64,000 nt of DNA from Aurantiacibacter arachoides (GTDB lineage: Bacteria; Pseudomonadota; Alphaproteobacteria; Sphingomonadales; Sphingomonadaceae), in contig NZ_WTYH01000001.1 in assembly GCF_009827335.1 (NCBI RefSeq), positions 1,798,001-1,862,000 on the forward strand, given 5' to 3'. Below are positions 43,688-53,380 of this stretch, piece after piece. The position numbers were made by a program, and so were the translations under genes. The notes under the pieces are model-generated. The model did not search any database. It saw only the letters and a list, made by a program, of their open reading frames with translations, and was not told where the DNA came from. Positions within the stretch are counted from its first letter, which is position 1. Every line of letters starts with the position of its first letter.

Positions 43688-43812
43688 CAGTCGCCCATCC
43701 TGACAATGGTGATCGCGTAGAACAGGATCACGAAGCCGAACAATAGGGCGGCAAGCACCAGGTTGCGCGCGCGGCGACGGCGGGTGATTTCGGTTTGTTC
43801 TTCAGGAGTCAT
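43687..43812 (-). CDS. 41-residue membrane protein in the oxidase cluster
   Basis: A 41-codon frame with ATG at 43812 overlapping the ctaB stop (ATGA) and a TGA at 43687-43689 overlapping the ctaG start. It begins [17 protein letters not shown] and continues into one hydrophobic helix [20 protein letters not shown], ending RMGD: positive-inside, single-pass. Small proteins of this layout occur between ctaB and ctaG in many alphaproteobacteria and are thought to aid oxidase assembly (CoxF-like). The double overlap and codon use support a real gene. Confidence 0.85.
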   Translation of the reverse strand: MTPEEQTEITRRRRARNLVLAALLFGFVILFYAITIVRMGD

Positions 43813-44723
43813 GCAAGCACCATGCGATCGACCACCAGCGCGGCGAACAGCGCGAAGAGGTACAGGATAGAAAAGGCGAACAGCCGCTTTTCAGGCCGCA
43901 TCGTATCGTCGGGGCGTGTCTGGCGCAGACCGACCTGGATGCTGAGCGCGAGGAACACGGCGCTGAGAACCAGTGCCGCCACGCCGTAGATCGCCCCGGT
44001 GCCGCCGACGAACCACGGGCTCGCCGCGAGCGGCAGCAGCAGTGCCGCGTAGGCGAGGATCTGCCGCCGGGTCGAACGCTCGCCCGCGACCACCGGCATC
44101 ATGGGGATGCCTGCCTTGGCGTAATCGGTCTTCACGAACAGCGCGAGCGCCCAGAAATGCGGCGGCGTCCACATGAAGATGATCGCGAACAGCAGGACCG
44201 GCATCAGCGTGATCTCGCCGGTAACCGCGATCCAGCCGATCAGCGGCGGAAAGGCCCCGGCCCCGCCGCCGATGACGATGTTCTGCGGCGTGCGCGGCTT
44301 CAGCCATATGGTATAGATCACGGCATAATAGATGATGCTCAGGGCCAGCACGATGGCGGCCAGCCAGTGGATGGCCAGGCCCATCACGCCGACCGACACG
44401 CCCGAAAGCAGCAGGCCGAAGTCACGCGCATCCTGCCGCCGCAACCGGCCGGCGGGAAGCGGGCGGGCGGCGGTCCGCTTCATCTTGGCGTCGATATCGG
44501 CTTCCCACCACTGGTTCAGTGCCGCTGCCCCGCCAGCGCCCAGTGCAATGCACAGGATGGCGGTGAAGCCGAGCACCGGGTGGATGGCGCCCGGCGCGGC
44601 AAGCAGGCCGCAGAGGCCCGTGAACACCACCAGCGTCATCACCCGCGGCTTCGTCAGCGCGAAGAAATCGCGCCACTCGGCGGGCAGTTGCGCTGGGATC
44701 GGGGTGGCGGTTGCGGTCATCAT
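43809..44723 (-). CDS. ctaB: Protoheme IX farnesyltransferase (heme O synthase)
   Basis: 304 residues (ATG at 44723 or 44720). UbiA-fold membrane prenyltransferase converting heme B to heme O. Motifs: [40 protein letters not shown] (first Asp motif), [33 protein letters not shown], and the second Asp motif region [16 protein letters not shown]. Between ctaD and the 41-codon gene. Heme A synthase (ctaA) is not in the window. Confidence 0.96.
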   Translation of the reverse strand: MMTATATPIPAQLPAEWRDFFALTKPRVMTLVVFTGLCGLLAAPGAIHPVLGFTAILCIALGAGGAAALNQWWEADIDAKMKRTAARPLPAGRLRRQDARDFGLLLSGVSVGVMGLAIHWLAAIVLALSIIYYAVIYTIWLKPRTPQNIVIGGGAGAFPPLIGWIAVTGEITLMPVLLFAIIFMWTPPHFWALALFVKTDYAKAGIPMMPVVAGERSTRRQILAYAALLLPLAASPWFVGGTGAIYGVAALVLSAVFLALSIQVGLRQTRPDDTMRPEKRLFAFSILYLFALFAALVVDRMVLA

Positions 44724-44803
44724 CCTGTTCTCATGGGCAAAGGGGCGCTCCGTTCCCGGCGCGCCCCTCCCCTGTATCCATTCGTGGGCGAGGGCCCGGT
44801 TGC

Positions 44804-46531
44804 CTAGGTGTGGACCGGCTTTTCGCCGATGTGGTCGTAGTGCGAGTGGTGATCCTCGATCACCGGCAGCGTCTCGAACTGGTGGAACGGCGGCGGGCTG
44901 GTCAGGCTCCATTCCAGCGTCGTCGCGCCTTCGCCCCAGTAGTTGCCCGGCGCTTTCTTGCCGGCGAACAGGGCGTAGGCGGTGTTCACGAAGAACACGA
45001 CCATCGAGATCGCCATGATCACGTAGCCCCAGCTGGCGATGTGGTTCCAGTATTCGTAGGCCGCCGTGTAATCGGGATAGCGGCGCGCCATGCCCTGCAG
45101 ACCGAGGAAGTGCATCGGGAAGAAGATCACGTTCACGCCGATGAAGAACAGCCAGAAGTGCACGTGGGCAAGGAATTCGCTGTGCCAGCGGCCGAACATC
45201 TTGGGGAACCAGTAGTACCAGCCGGCGAACAGGCTGAACACCGCACCCATCGACAGCACATAGTGGAAGTGCGCCACTACGTAGTAGGTGTCGTGCATGT
45301 TGTCGTCGATGCCGCCGTTGGCGAGCACCACGCCGGTAACGCCGCCCACGGTGAACAGGAAGATGAAGCCCAGCGCCCAGACCATCGGCGACTTGAACTC
45401 GATCGAGCCGCCCCACATGGTCGCGATCCAGCTGAAGATCTTCACGCCCGTGGGCACCGCGATCACCATCGTGGCAGCGGTGAAGTACATCTTCGTGTTC
45501 ACGTCCAGGCCAACGGTGTACATGTGGTGCGCCCACACGACGAACCCGACCACGCCGATCGCTACCATGGCGTAGGCCATGCCGAGATAGCCGAACACCG
45601 GCTTGCGGCTGAAGGTCGCCACGATCTGGCTGATCATGCCGAAGCCCGGCAGGATCATGATGTAGACTTCCGGGTGACCGAAGAACCAGAACAGGTGCTG
45701 GTAGAGGACGGGGTCGCCGCCGCCATCGGGGTTGAAGAAGGTGGTGCCGAAGTTGCGGTCGGTCAGCAGCATGGTGATCGCCGCGGCAAGCACCGGCAGC
45801 GCCAGCAGCAGCAGGAAGGCGGTGACCAGCACCGACCACACGAACAGCGGCATCTTGTGCAGCGTCATGCCCGGTGCGCGCATGTTGAAGATGGTGGTGA
45901 TGAAGTTGGTCGCACCCAGGATCGAACCCGCGCCGGCAAGGTGCAGCGAGAAGATCGCGAAGTCCACCGCCGGACCCGCGCTGCCCTTGGTAGAAAGCGG
46001 GGCATAGACCGTCCAGCCCGTGCCCGCACCGTTGCCCGCAGGCGAACCGGGCACGAAGGCGCTGGCCATCAAGGACAGGAAGCCCGCCACCGTCAGCCAG
46101 AACGAGATGTTGTTCATGCGCGGGAAGGCCATGTCCGGCGCGCCGATCATCAGCGGCACGAACCAGTTGCCAAAGCCGCCGATCATGGCCGGCATGACCA
46201 TGAAGAACACCATGATCAGGCCGTGCGCGGTAATCAGCACGTTCCACATGTGGCCCTGCTGATCGATCGTGGTGCCATCGCCGCCCATGAACTGGACGAC
46301 CTGGCCCATGACCTGGATACCCGGTTCCGCCAGCTCCCAGCGCATCAGGCCGGACACCGCGCCGCCGATGATCCCCGCGAAGATCGCGAAGATCAGGTAG
46401 AGCGTGCCGATGTCCTTGTGGTTGGTCGACATGAACCAGCGCGCAAAGAACCCCGGCATGTGATCGTGATGATCGTCATGCACGTGGTCGGCATCGTGGT
46501 GGGCGGTAAAACCGTCGGCGGTGGTGGCCAT
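44804..46531 (-). CDS. ctaD: Cytochrome c oxidase subunit I (aa3 type)
   Basis: 575 residues, twelve membrane helices. Heme-copper site signatures: [36 protein letters not shown] (CuB His and cross-linked Tyr), [28 protein letters not shown] (heme a3 and heme a His). An unusual His/Asp-rich N-terminal tail ([14 protein letters not shown]) precedes helix 1. This is the catalytic proton-pumping subunit. Downstream of ctaC (56-bp gap). Confidence 0.98.
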   Translation of the reverse strand: MATTADGFTAHHDADHVHDDHHDHMPGFFARWFMSTNHKDIGTLYLIFAIFAGIIGGAVSGLMRWELAEPGIQVMGQVVQFMGGDGTTIDQQGHMWNVLITAHGLIMVFFMVMPAMIGGFGNWFVPLMIGAPDMAFPRMNNISFWLTVAGFLSLMASAFVPGSPAGNGAGTGWTVYAPLSTKGSAGPAVDFAIFSLHLAGAGSILGATNFITTIFNMRAPGMTLHKMPLFVWSVLVTAFLLLLALPVLAAAITMLLTDRNFGTTFFNPDGGGDPVLYQHLFWFFGHPEVYIMILPGFGMISQIVATFSRKPVFGYLGMAYAMVAIGVVGFVVWAHHMYTVGLDVNTKMYFTAATMVIAVPTGVKIFSWIATMWGGSIEFKSPMVWALGFIFLFTVGGVTGVVLANGGIDDNMHDTYYVVAHFHYVLSMGAVFSLFAGWYYWFPKMFGRWHSEFLAHVHFWLFFIGVNVIFFPMHFLGLQGMARRYPDYTAAYEYWNHIASWGYVIMAISMVVFFVNTAYALFAGKKAPGNYWGEGATTLEWSLTSPPPFHQFETLPVIEDHHSHYDHIGEKPVHT

Positions 46532-46587
46532 GTTCTTCTCGGACCTTGCTGTCTTACGTCTTGTCTAAATCAGGCGTCGTGTGTGGA

Positions 46588-47727
46588 TCAGGCGGCTTCG
46601 GCTTCGGCGGCCGCGACTTCTGCGTTCTCTTCCTCGGCGGCCGGGGCATCCTGCGCGGCGGCATCGTTTGCCGGAACAGCAGCAGCGGCAGCGGCTTCCT
46701 GCGCGGCAGCGGCACGAACCTGCTCGCGCGTCATGCCACCCGGCTGGGTCTGAACCCAGGCGTTGTAATCCTCCAGGCTGCGCGCCTCGATCGCGATCGG
46801 CATGTAGCCGTGACGCGCGCCGCACAGTTCCATGCACTGGCCGTAGTAGATGCCGGGCCGGTCGATCGTCAGCATCATCTCGTTGATGCGGCCGGGCACG
46901 GCGTCGAGCTTGAACCACAGCGAGGGGATACCGAACGAGTGGATCACGTCCGCGCCAAAGGTCTGGATGCGCAGCGGCACGCCGACGGGAACCACCATGC
47001 GGTTGTCCACGGCCAGCTGGTGCGGCTCACCAGCGGTCAGGGCCTCTTCCTCGTCGAGCATGTTCGAAATCACCTCGAACCCGCCGTTGTCGAGGTATTC
47101 GTAGCCCCAATACCACTGATACCCGTTGGCCTTGATGGTGATGGCGTTCTCGGGCGGCGATTCGTACTGACGCGCCAGCAGGGTGATGGAAGGCACGGCG
47201 ATGCCGACCAGGATCAGCACCGGCAGCACCGTCCAGATCACCTCGATCAGCGTGTTGTGACTGGTCTTCGACGGCACCTGGTTGGCGCGCTTGTTGTAGC
47301 GGAACACCACCCACATGAGCAGGAACAGCACGAACACGCTGATCGCGGTGATGAGCGGCATCAGGATCGCATCGTGCATCCACAGGCCGAAGCGGCCATT
47401 TTCGGAATGCTGTTCCTGGAAACCGAAGGCGCCGCTTTCCGGCTGGCCCACGATCATGTCCGCACCGAAATGCTGGAAGGCCGATCCGGCGTCCGCCTCG
47501 TCACCGATCACGGTCTCGCCGTCTGCGACGCTGCGGTTCTCTGTCGCCTGCGGATTGGTATCGGACGCCGCGGACAGGTCGGTGTTCGGCGAATCCGTCA
47601 CTTCGGCCACGTCAGGCGCGGCAGCGGTTTGCGCGAAGCCCGCCTGGGGCAGCGAAACGAAGGCAAGGGCGGCCAGCAACAGCGCCAGGAGGTGCAGCTT
47701 GGTGCGAGCGAGAGCGCCGAAATTCAT
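46588..47727 (-). CDS. ctaC: Cytochrome c oxidase subunit II
   Basis: 379 residues from the ATG at 47727 (GGAAAG upstream; an ATG at 47751 is weaker). Signal peptide, an acidic linker of about 80 residues, two membrane helices (MPLITAISVFVLFLLMWVVF and VLPVLILVGIAVPSITLLA), then the CuA cupredoxin domain with YYGQCMELCGARHGYM. The C-terminal 40 residues are Ala/Glu-rich and not part of the core domain. First gene of the oxidase cluster, diverging from pyrE. Confidence 0.97.
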   Translation of the reverse strand: MNFGALARTKLHLLALLLAALAFVSLPQAGFAQTAAAPDVAEVTDSPNTDLSAASDTNPQATENRSVADGETVIGDEADAGSAFQHFGADMIVGQPESGAFGFQEQHSENGRFGLWMHDAILMPLITAISVFVLFLLMWVVFRYNKRANQVPSKTSHNTLIEVIWTVLPVLILVGIAVPSITLLARQYESPPENAITIKANGYQWYWGYEYLDNGGFEVISNMLDEEEALTAGEPHQLAVDNRMVVPVGVPLRIQTFGADVIHSFGIPSLWFKLDAVPGRINEMMLTIDRPGIYYGQCMELCGARHGYMPIAIEARSLEDYNAWVQTQPGGMTREQVRAAAAQEAAAAAAVPANDAAAQDAPAAEEENAEVAAAEAEAA

Positions 47728-47913
47728 TGCGTTTGGCTTTCCATCTTTCATGCGGGCAACGGGTGCGCGGTGGCCGGAAAGTGGCCGCGTCCGGCGCGCC
47801 TATACGCGCGCTTGCCCCATGCCTCAAGCGCCACTAGGGACTTTTTTCCCGGCGGGTCAAGCGGGCCAAAGGCCATGCCCCGCCCACGCATCGAAAGGCC
47901 GCGGCACCTTATC

Positions 47914-48492
47914 ATGACGCAGGACGAGATACTCGGCGAATTTCGCGCCAGCGAGGCCCTGCTGGAAGGCCACTTCAGGCTCTCCAGCGGGCGGCACTCG
48001 GGCCATTATCTGCAGTGTGCGCGGGTGCTGATGAACCCCCGGCGCGCCGCGCGGCTGGCCGAAGCGCTGGCCGCCAGGCTGCCCGCCGCCATCCGCGACA
48101 GGCTCGATTGCGTCGTCAGCCCGGCGATGGGCGGCATCATCATCGGCCACGAGATGGGCCGCGCGCTGGATCTCGACGCCATGTTCCTCGAACGGCCCGA
48201 AGGCGAATTCCACCTGCGCCGCGGCTTCGCCCTGCCTGCCGGCGCAAAGGTGCTGATGGTGGAAGACGTCGTCACCACCGGCCTCAGTTCGCGCGAGGCC
48301 ATCGCCGCCGTCGCGCGCGAAGGCGGCGAGGTGCTGGCCGAAGTCGCCCTGGTCGATCGCAGCGGCGGCGCGGCAGACCTCGGGGTGCCGTTCTTCCCGC
48401 TGATCGCCATCGATTTCCCGACCTATGCCGAGGACGAGGTACCCGCCGACCTTGCGGCCCTGCCGGTTACCAAGCCGGGGAGCCGCAAGTAA
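47914..48492 (+). CDS. pyrE: Orotate phosphoribosyltransferase
   Basis: 192 residues from the ATG at 47914. Type I PRTase fold with PRPP-binding motif VLMVEDVVTTGLSSREA, FRLSSGRHSGHYLQCARVLM, VSPAMGGIIIGHEMGRAL. Transfers ribose-5-phosphate to orotate. Other in-frame starts occur farther upstream (47875) but add a basic non-conserved stretch. First of the forward run pyrE-pdxJ-acpS-lepB; separated by one base from pdxJ. Confidence 0.95.
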   Translation: MTQDEILGEFRASEALLEGHFRLSSGRHSGHYLQCARVLMNPRRAARLAEALAARLPAAIRDRLDCVVSPAMGGIIIGHEMGRALDLDAMFLERPEGEFHLRRGFALPAGAKVLMVEDVVTTGLSSREAIAAVAREGGEVLAEVALVDRSGGAADLGVPFFPLIAIDFPTYAEDEVPADLAALPVTKPGSRK

Positions 48493-48493
48493 G

Positions 48494-49234
48494 GTGAGCA
48501 ACTACCTTCGCCTCGGCGTCAACATCGACCATGTCGCCACCATCCGCAACGCGCGCGGCGGCGATCATCCCGATCCGGTGCGCGCGGCGCAGATCGTGGC
48601 GGCCTGTGGCGGCGACGGCATCACCGCCCACCTGCGCGAGGATCGCCGGCACATCCGCGACGACGATCTGAAGCGCATCCAAGATGCGACCGACCTGCCG
48701 CTCAACCTGGAAATGGCGGCAACGCCGGAAATGCTCGCCATCGCGCTTGCCCACCGGCCCCATGCCGCCTGCATCGTGCCCGAAAAGCGCGAGGAGCGCA
48801 CGACCGAGGGCGGGCTGGACGCGGCGGGACTGCACAATCATCTTACCTCGATCGTCGGGCCGTTGCAGGATGCCGGCATCCGCGTAAGCCTGTTCATCGA
48901 GGCAAGCGAGCGGCAGCTCGATGCCGCGCTGCGGCTCGGCGCGCCGGTGGTGGAGTTCCACACCGGCGAATATGCCCACGCCGGGGCGGGCGGCGATCCG
49001 GAGCGCGTCGCACGCGAATTGCAGCGCATCGCCGATATGGCCGCCCTTGCCACGAAGAACGGTATTGAACCGCACGCCGGACACGGCCTGACCTACGACA
49101 ACGTCCAGCCCATCGCCGCCATCCCGCAACTGGCTGAACTCAACATCGGCCATTACCTCATCGGCGAAGCGATCTTCGACGGGCTGGAACCGGCGGTGCT
49201 GAAGATGCGCGAATTGATGGACCTGGCACGGTGA
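48494..49234 (+). CDS. pdxJ: Pyridoxine 5'-phosphate synthase
   Basis: 246 residues from a GTG at 48494 with the GGTG context AAGTAAGGTG. TIM-barrel enzyme making PNP from DXP and 3-amino-1-hydroxyacetone phosphate. Conserved: [73 protein letters not shown]. Immediately follows pyrE. Confidence 0.96.
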   Translation: MSNYLRLGVNIDHVATIRNARGGDHPDPVRAAQIVAACGGDGITAHLREDRRHIRDDDLKRIQDATDLPLNLEMAATPEMLAIALAHRPHAACIVPEKREERTTEGGLDAAGLHNHLTSIVGPLQDAGIRVSLFIEASERQLDAALRLGAPVVEFHTGEYAHAGAGGDPERVARELQRIADMAALATKNGIEPHAGHGLTYDNVQPIAAIPQLAELNIGHYLIGEAIFDGLEPAVLKMRELMDLAR

Positions 49235-49244
49235 TGGCAGCGAC

Positions 49245-49649
49245 GTGATCATCGGCCTCGGCTCCGACCTGTGCAACATCGAACGCATCGCCGCTTCGCT
49301 GGAGCGGTGGGGCGATCGCTTTCGCCAGCGCAGCTTCACCGACGTGGAGAACGCCAAGGCTGCGCGGCGTCCGCATACCCAGGCCGGCACCTACGCCAAG
49401 CGCTTCGCCGCCAAGGAGGCGTTCTCCAAGGCCGTGGGGACCGGCTTCAAGCGCGGCGTGTTCATGAAGGACATCGGCGTGGTCAACGCCGCTTCGGGCG
49501 CCCCCACCCTCGCGCTGACGGGCGGCGCGGCCGCGCGGCTTGCGGAAATCACGCCGCCCGGCCATGAGGCGCGCATCCACCTGACGCTGACCGACGATCA
49601 CCCCTGGGCGCAGGCCTTCGTGATCATCGAGGCAATTCCCAAGGCCTGA
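49245..49649 (+). CDS. acpS: Holo-[acyl-carrier-protein] synthase
   Basis: 134 residues from a GTG at 49245, 10 bp after pdx[21 protein letters not shown] carries the Mg-binding Asp8; [20 protein letters not shown] holds the second acidic residue and CoA-binding Lys. AcpS attaches 4'-phosphopantetheine to acyl carrier protein. The pdxJ-acpS-lepB order is common in proteobacteria. Confidence 0.95.
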   Translation: MIIGLGSDLCNIERIAASLERWGDRFRQRSFTDVENAKAARRPHTQAGTYAKRFAAKEAFSKAVGTGFKRGVFMKDIGVVNAASGAPTLALTGGAAARLAEITPPGHEARIHLTLTDDHPWAQAFVIIEAIPKA

Positions 49650-49659
49650 ATTTCTCCCG

Positions 49660-50517
49660 ATGAGCGACGACAAGGACAGACCCGTCAACTGGTGGGCCGA
49701 ACTGCGCGGGCTGGCGGCGATGCTGCTGGCCGTGCTGGCGTTCCATACGTTCGTCGCCAAACCGTTCTACATCCCCAGCGCCAGCATGGTGCCAAACCTG
49801 CTGGTGGGGGACCGGCTGGTGGTATCGAAATATCCCTACGGCTGGTCGTGGGTCTCGGCGAGCTTTCACATCCTGCCGCGTGACGACTGGCGCGTCGCCC
49901 CGGCCACGCCCGAATACGGCGACGTCGTAATCGTCGTCCCGCCTGACCGGGCGGAGGATTACATCAAGCGGGTGATCGGGCTGCCGGGCGATACCGTGGC
50001 GATGGTGGGCGGGCGGATCATCCTGAACGGCCAGCCGGTGCAGCAGGCGATCGAGCCCCCGGTGCGCATCCCGGCCGAGAACGACAACCTGTGCGACGGG
50101 TTCGAGTGCCTCTATTACTTCGAACCCTACCGAGTCACGCTGGAGGACGGAACACAGGTGTTCGAGCCGCCGACCTATCGCGAAACGCTGCCCAACGGCG
50201 CAAGCTACCTGATAATCGACCACGTCGAGGACACGCCCTACGACAATTTCGCGCCGGTGACCGTGCCCGAAGGCCATGTGTTCCTGCTGGGCGACAACCG
50301 CGATCATTCGTCCGACAGCCGCGCCCCGGCGCGCCCGCTGGGACAGGGCCTGGGCGGGCCGGTGCCGCTGTCCAGCGTGGGCGGCCGCGCCGAGTTCATC
50401 ACCTTTTCGCTCGATGGCACGTCCGGCTATAACCCGCTGACATGGTGGGGAGCCTTGCGTCCGGACCGCGCTTGGCGCAGCTTGCGACCGGAACTTCGGG
50501 GAGAACGACGGCCATGA
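49660..50517 (+). CDS. lepB: Signal peptidase I
   Basis: 285 residues. One N-terminal membrane helix (LAAMLLAVLAFHTFVA), then a periplasmic domain with catalytic Ser42 in IPSASMVPNLLVGD and Lys103 in YIKRVIGLPGD, and the box GDNRDHSSDSR. Cleaves Sec signal peptides. A pair of cysteines in CDGFECLYYF may form a disulfide. The stop overlaps the next ATG (ATGA). Confidence 0.96.
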   Translation: MSDDKDRPVNWWAELRGLAAMLLAVLAFHTFVAKPFYIPSASMVPNLLVGDRLVVSKYPYGWSWVSASFHILPRDDWRVAPATPEYGDVVIVVPPDRAEDYIKRVIGLPGDTVAMVGGRIILNGQPVQQAIEPPVRIPAENDNLCDGFECLYYFEPYRVTLEDGTQVFEPPTYRETLPNGASYLIIDHVEDTPYDNFAPVTVPEGHVFLLGDNRDHSSDSRAPARPLGQGLGGPVPLSSVGGRAEFITFSLDGTSGYNPLTWWGALRPDRAWRSLRPELRGERRP

Positions 50518-51665
50518 GCGACGGTAGTGTGGAACAGGATGGCGAACCCATCCACGACGAGGACGTCGGCGCCAGTCCGACGCACATCGCCAGCCCCAAA
50601 TTGCGCTTCGAGGCCTGGCGGGCCGTGGTCTGGACAAGCGTCGTCGGCCTGATCGTCCTGTCGATCTATATTGCCGACAGCCTGCTGGTGATTTTCGGCG
50701 CGCTGGTCTTTGCTGCCATGATCGACGGTGGATCGCGCCTGCTGGGCCGCTTCCTCCCCGTCGGACGCGGGCTGCGCATCGGCATCGTCCTGCTGCTGGC
50801 GACGGGTTTCCTGCTCTGGCTGGGCTATTTCACCGGATCGCAGGTATCCCAGCAGGCGGCCGAATTCCCCAGCATCGTCAACGAACAGGTCGGGCGCGCC
50901 ATCGCCTGGTTGCGCAGCAAGGGCTTCGTCATCAGCCAGGGTGACATCCAGAATATCGTCGGCCAGTTCGCGAGCGGAGCCGGTGCCGTCACCCGGGCCA
51001 TCGGCGGCGTTTTCGGTGGACTGGCGACGCTGCTGATCGTCGTGGTCGTGGGCATCTATGTTGCGCTGGAGCCCCGCCTGTACGAGCGCGGCGTTGCCTG
51101 GATGCTGCCCGAGGACAACCGCAACCGGTTCTACGATACTGCCAGCAAGATGGCCTATACCATGCGCCGCCTGATGGCCGGGCGCCTGGTCGGCATGATC
51201 TTCGAAGGCTTTTTCACCTATTTCGCCCTGCTCGGTTACGGCCTGGTCACCGGCGAATACATTCCCATGGCGGCGCTGCTGGCGATCCTGACCGGGCTGC
51301 TCGCCTTCGTTCCCAACGTGGGCGCGGTGGTCTCGGGCGTTCTGATGGTGCTGGTCGGCTTTTCCGGCGGCGCGCAAATGGGCGTCTACACCATCGTCGT
51401 CTACCTCGTGGTGCAGAACATCGACGGTTACATCATCGTGCCGATGATCGCGAGGAAGACGGTAGACCTGGCACCCGCACTGGTGCTGGCCTTCCAGCTG
51501 ATCATGGGGATCCTGTTCGGCATCCTCGGCCTGTTCCTGGCCGATCCGCTGCTGGCCATGATCAAGGTCGCCCTGGAACAGCGGTCCAAGGCCAATCACA
51601 AGGAAGACAAGGCCGCCGGGCACGAACCCGGCAGCCACCCTGCACCGGAGGCAAGCCCTGCGTAA
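50514..51665 (+). CDS. AI-2E family (PerM/YdiK-like) membrane transporter
   Basis: 383 residues from the ATG at 50514. About eight hydrophobic segments, including AVVWTSVVGLIVLSIYIADS, VLLLATGFLLWLGYF, TLLIVVVVGIYVALEPRLYE, LLGYGLVTGEYIPMAALLAI, GVYTIVVYLVVQNIDGYIIV-type regions. The AI-2E exporter family includes TqsA and Na+/H+ antiporters; substrate here unknown. The C-terminal 40 residues are charged and overlap the next gene by eight bases. Coupled to lepB by ATGA. Confidence 0.9.
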   Translation: MSDGSVEQDGEPIHDEDVGASPTHIASPKLRFEAWRAVVWTSVVGLIVLSIYIADSLLVIFGALVFAAMIDGGSRLLGRFLPVGRGLRIGIVLLLATGFLLWLGYFTGSQVSQQAAEFPSIVNEQVGRAIAWLRSKGFVISQGDIQNIVGQFASGAGAVTRAIGGVFGGLATLLIVVVVGIYVALEPRLYERGVAWMLPEDNRNRFYDTASKMAYTMRRLMAGRLVGMIFEGFFTYFALLGYGLVTGEYIPMAALLAILTGLLAFVPNVGAVVSGVLMVLVGFSGGAQMGVYTIVVYLVVQNIDGYIIVPMIARKTVDLAPALVLAFQLIMGILFGILGLFLADPLLAMIKVALEQRSKANHKEDKAAGHEPGSHPAPEASPA

Positions 51666-52914
51666 GTTCCTCTATATCATCACCTTTCTCATCCTGCTGG
51701 TCGCGGCGGGGCTGTTTGCCCTGCGCATCTGGAGCGACGAGCTGACCGAGATCGCGCTGGTGCCGGATACCGAGTTCGTCGAGCAGGACCCGCTCGAACA
51801 GAACGCCTATCAGGATCCGGACATGTGGTTCAGCCGCCCCGGCAAGGGTGTCGCCAACGATCCCGCGCGCTGGCAGCCGGCCCTGGCTGATGCCGAGGAT
51901 GCGGAAACGCCGATGGCCTCGGCCAGTGCCATGCCGTTGGCGCCGGGCACCGTGGGCAGCACGGCCGGCCCTGCGACAGGTTTGCCAGCGGAGGCGCCGG
52001 CGAGCGGCGAGCCGCCGCGCTTTGCCGTGTTCTTCGTCCACCCGACCAGCTTCTACGACAGCCGCGCCTGGAACGCCTCGCTTGCCGACACGGACTCACA
52101 GGCCCGCGCCCGGCTGATGGTGCGCGGCATGGCAAGCGCGTTCAACCAGGCCAGCGAGATCTGGGTGCCGCGCTATCGCCAGGCGACCTTCGGCGCGTTC
52201 ATCACGGTCGATCCCGCCGGCACGCAGGCCATCGACGCCGCCTATCGCGACATCGCGCAGGCATTCGATTTCTTCATCGATTCGGTTCCGGCAGACATGC
52301 CCATCGTCCTCGTCGGGCACAGCCAGGGGGCTTACCACGTCACCCGCCTGTTGCAGGACAAGGTGGCCGGCACGCCGCTGCAGGCGCGCGTGGCAATGGC
52401 CTATCCGATCGGCTGGCCCATATCGATCGAGCACGATCTGCCCAGCCTTGGCCTGCCTGGCTGCGCCACCCCCGACCAGGCAGGCTGCGTGTTCTCCTAC
52501 GCCAGCTTTGCCGAGCCTGCGGAACCCGGCCAGTTCCTGCGCCGCTACGCCGAACTGCCCGGCATGGACGGTCAAGCCCGCGGCGAGAGCCCGATCCTGT
52601 GCGTCAACCCCATCACCGGGACCTTGAACGGCACTGCGACTGCCGCCAGCAACCTCGGCACGCTGGTGCCCGATGACGAGCTGACGACCGGCGAACTGGT
52701 GACCAGCGCAGTCGGCGCGCGGTGTGCCGACAACGGCCTGCTGCTGATCGGCGATCCGCCCGACTTGGGCCGCTACGTGCTGCCCGGCAACAATTACCAC
52801 GTCTATGACATTCCGCTGTTCTGGGCCAATCTGCAGGCGGACGTCGCCCGCCGGGTGCGCGCCTGGGCTGGCACCACCGCCACCACGGGGCAAGGCCCAT
52901 CGCCGCGCTCGTAA
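51658..52914 (+). CDS. DUF3089 alpha/beta-hydrolase-like membrane-anchored protein (probable CTG start)
   Basis: 418 residues if translation begins at the CTG at 51658, which has a perfect GGAGG (51647-51651) six bases upstream. This gives an N-terminal anchor LRKFLYIITFLILLVAAGLF; the first conventional start, GTG at 51760, would remove it. The periplasmic domain has PRFAVFFVHPTSFYDSRAWN, nucleophile VLVGHSQGAYH (G-H-S-Q-G) and NNYHVYDIPLFW, matching DUF3089 lipase/esterase-like proteins. The first bases overlap the end of the AI-2E gene. Substrate unknown. Confidence 0.78.
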   Translation: MRKFLYIITFLILLVAAGLFALRIWSDELTEIALVPDTEFVEQDPLEQNAYQDPDMWFSRPGKGVANDPARWQPALADAEDAETPMASASAMPLAPGTVGSTAGPATGLPAEAPASGEPPRFAVFFVHPTSFYDSRAWNASLADTDSQARARLMVRGMASAFNQASEIWVPRYRQATFGAFITVDPAGTQAIDAAYRDIAQAFDFFIDSVPADMPIVLVGHSQGAYHVTRLLQDKVAGTPLQARVAMAYPIGWPISIEHDLPSLGLPGCATPDQAGCVFSYASFAEPAEPGQFLRRYAELPGMDGQARGESPILCVNPITGTLNGTATAASNLGTLVPDDELTTGELVTSAVGARCADNGLLLIGDPPDLGRYVLPGNNYHVYDIPLFWANLQADVARRVRAWAGTTATTGQGPSPRS

Positions 52915-52943
52915 CCGAAAACGCGATCGAATATCGTGACGCA

Positions 52944-53375
52944 TTGCCCGACGGCGGCATGCTCATGGGGCTCGATCTCGGCAGCAAGACCATCGGCGTT
53001 GCCACGTGCGATGCCGGGTGGGCCTTTGCCACCGCGGGCAAGACACTGACCCGCGGCAAGTTCGCCCGTGACCTCGCCGTGATCGAGGACATGGTGCGAA
53101 CGCGCGGCGTGGCCGGCATCGTCATCGGTCTGCCGCTCAACATGGATGGGTCCGCCGGGCCGCGTGCCCAGGCCAGCCGCGCCTTTGCCCGCAACCTTGC
53201 CGTGCTGGACCTGCCCGTGCTGCTGTGGGACGAGCGGTGGTCCACGGCCAGCGCGGAGCGTGACATGATCGCGCAGGATTTCTCCCGCGCCCGCCGCGCC
53301 GAGCGGATAGACAGCCACGCCGCCGCCGTCATCCTGCAGGGGGCGATAGACCGGCTGACGGGGGGCCTGTTCTGA
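52944..53375 (+). CDS. ruvX: Putative pre-16S rRNA nuclease RuvX/YqgF
   Basis: 143 residues from a TTG at 52944; ATG codons at 52959 and 52965 are nearby alternatives. RNase H-like fold: MGLDLGSKTIGVATCD (first Asp), GIVIGLPLNMDGSAGPRAQA, LLWDERWSTASAERDM (Glu/Arg), and ERIDSHAAAVILQGAI (second Asp). YqgF processes the 5' end of pre-16S rRNA and has been proposed as a Holliday junction resolvase. Preceded by a 29-bp gap. Confidence 0.9.
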   Translation: MPDGGMLMGLDLGSKTIGVATCDAGWAFATAGKTLTRGKFARDLAVIEDMVRTRGVAGIVIGLPLNMDGSAGPRAQASRAFARNLAVLDLPVLLWDERWSTASAERDMIAQDFSRARRAERIDSHAAAVILQGAIDRLTGGLF

Positions 53376-53380
53376 GCCGC

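Noticed and set aside
44711..46753. A 680-codon plus-strand frame rich in His and Asp
   Set aside because: Antisense to ctaD; the His/Asp repeats come from reading membrane-helix codons backward.
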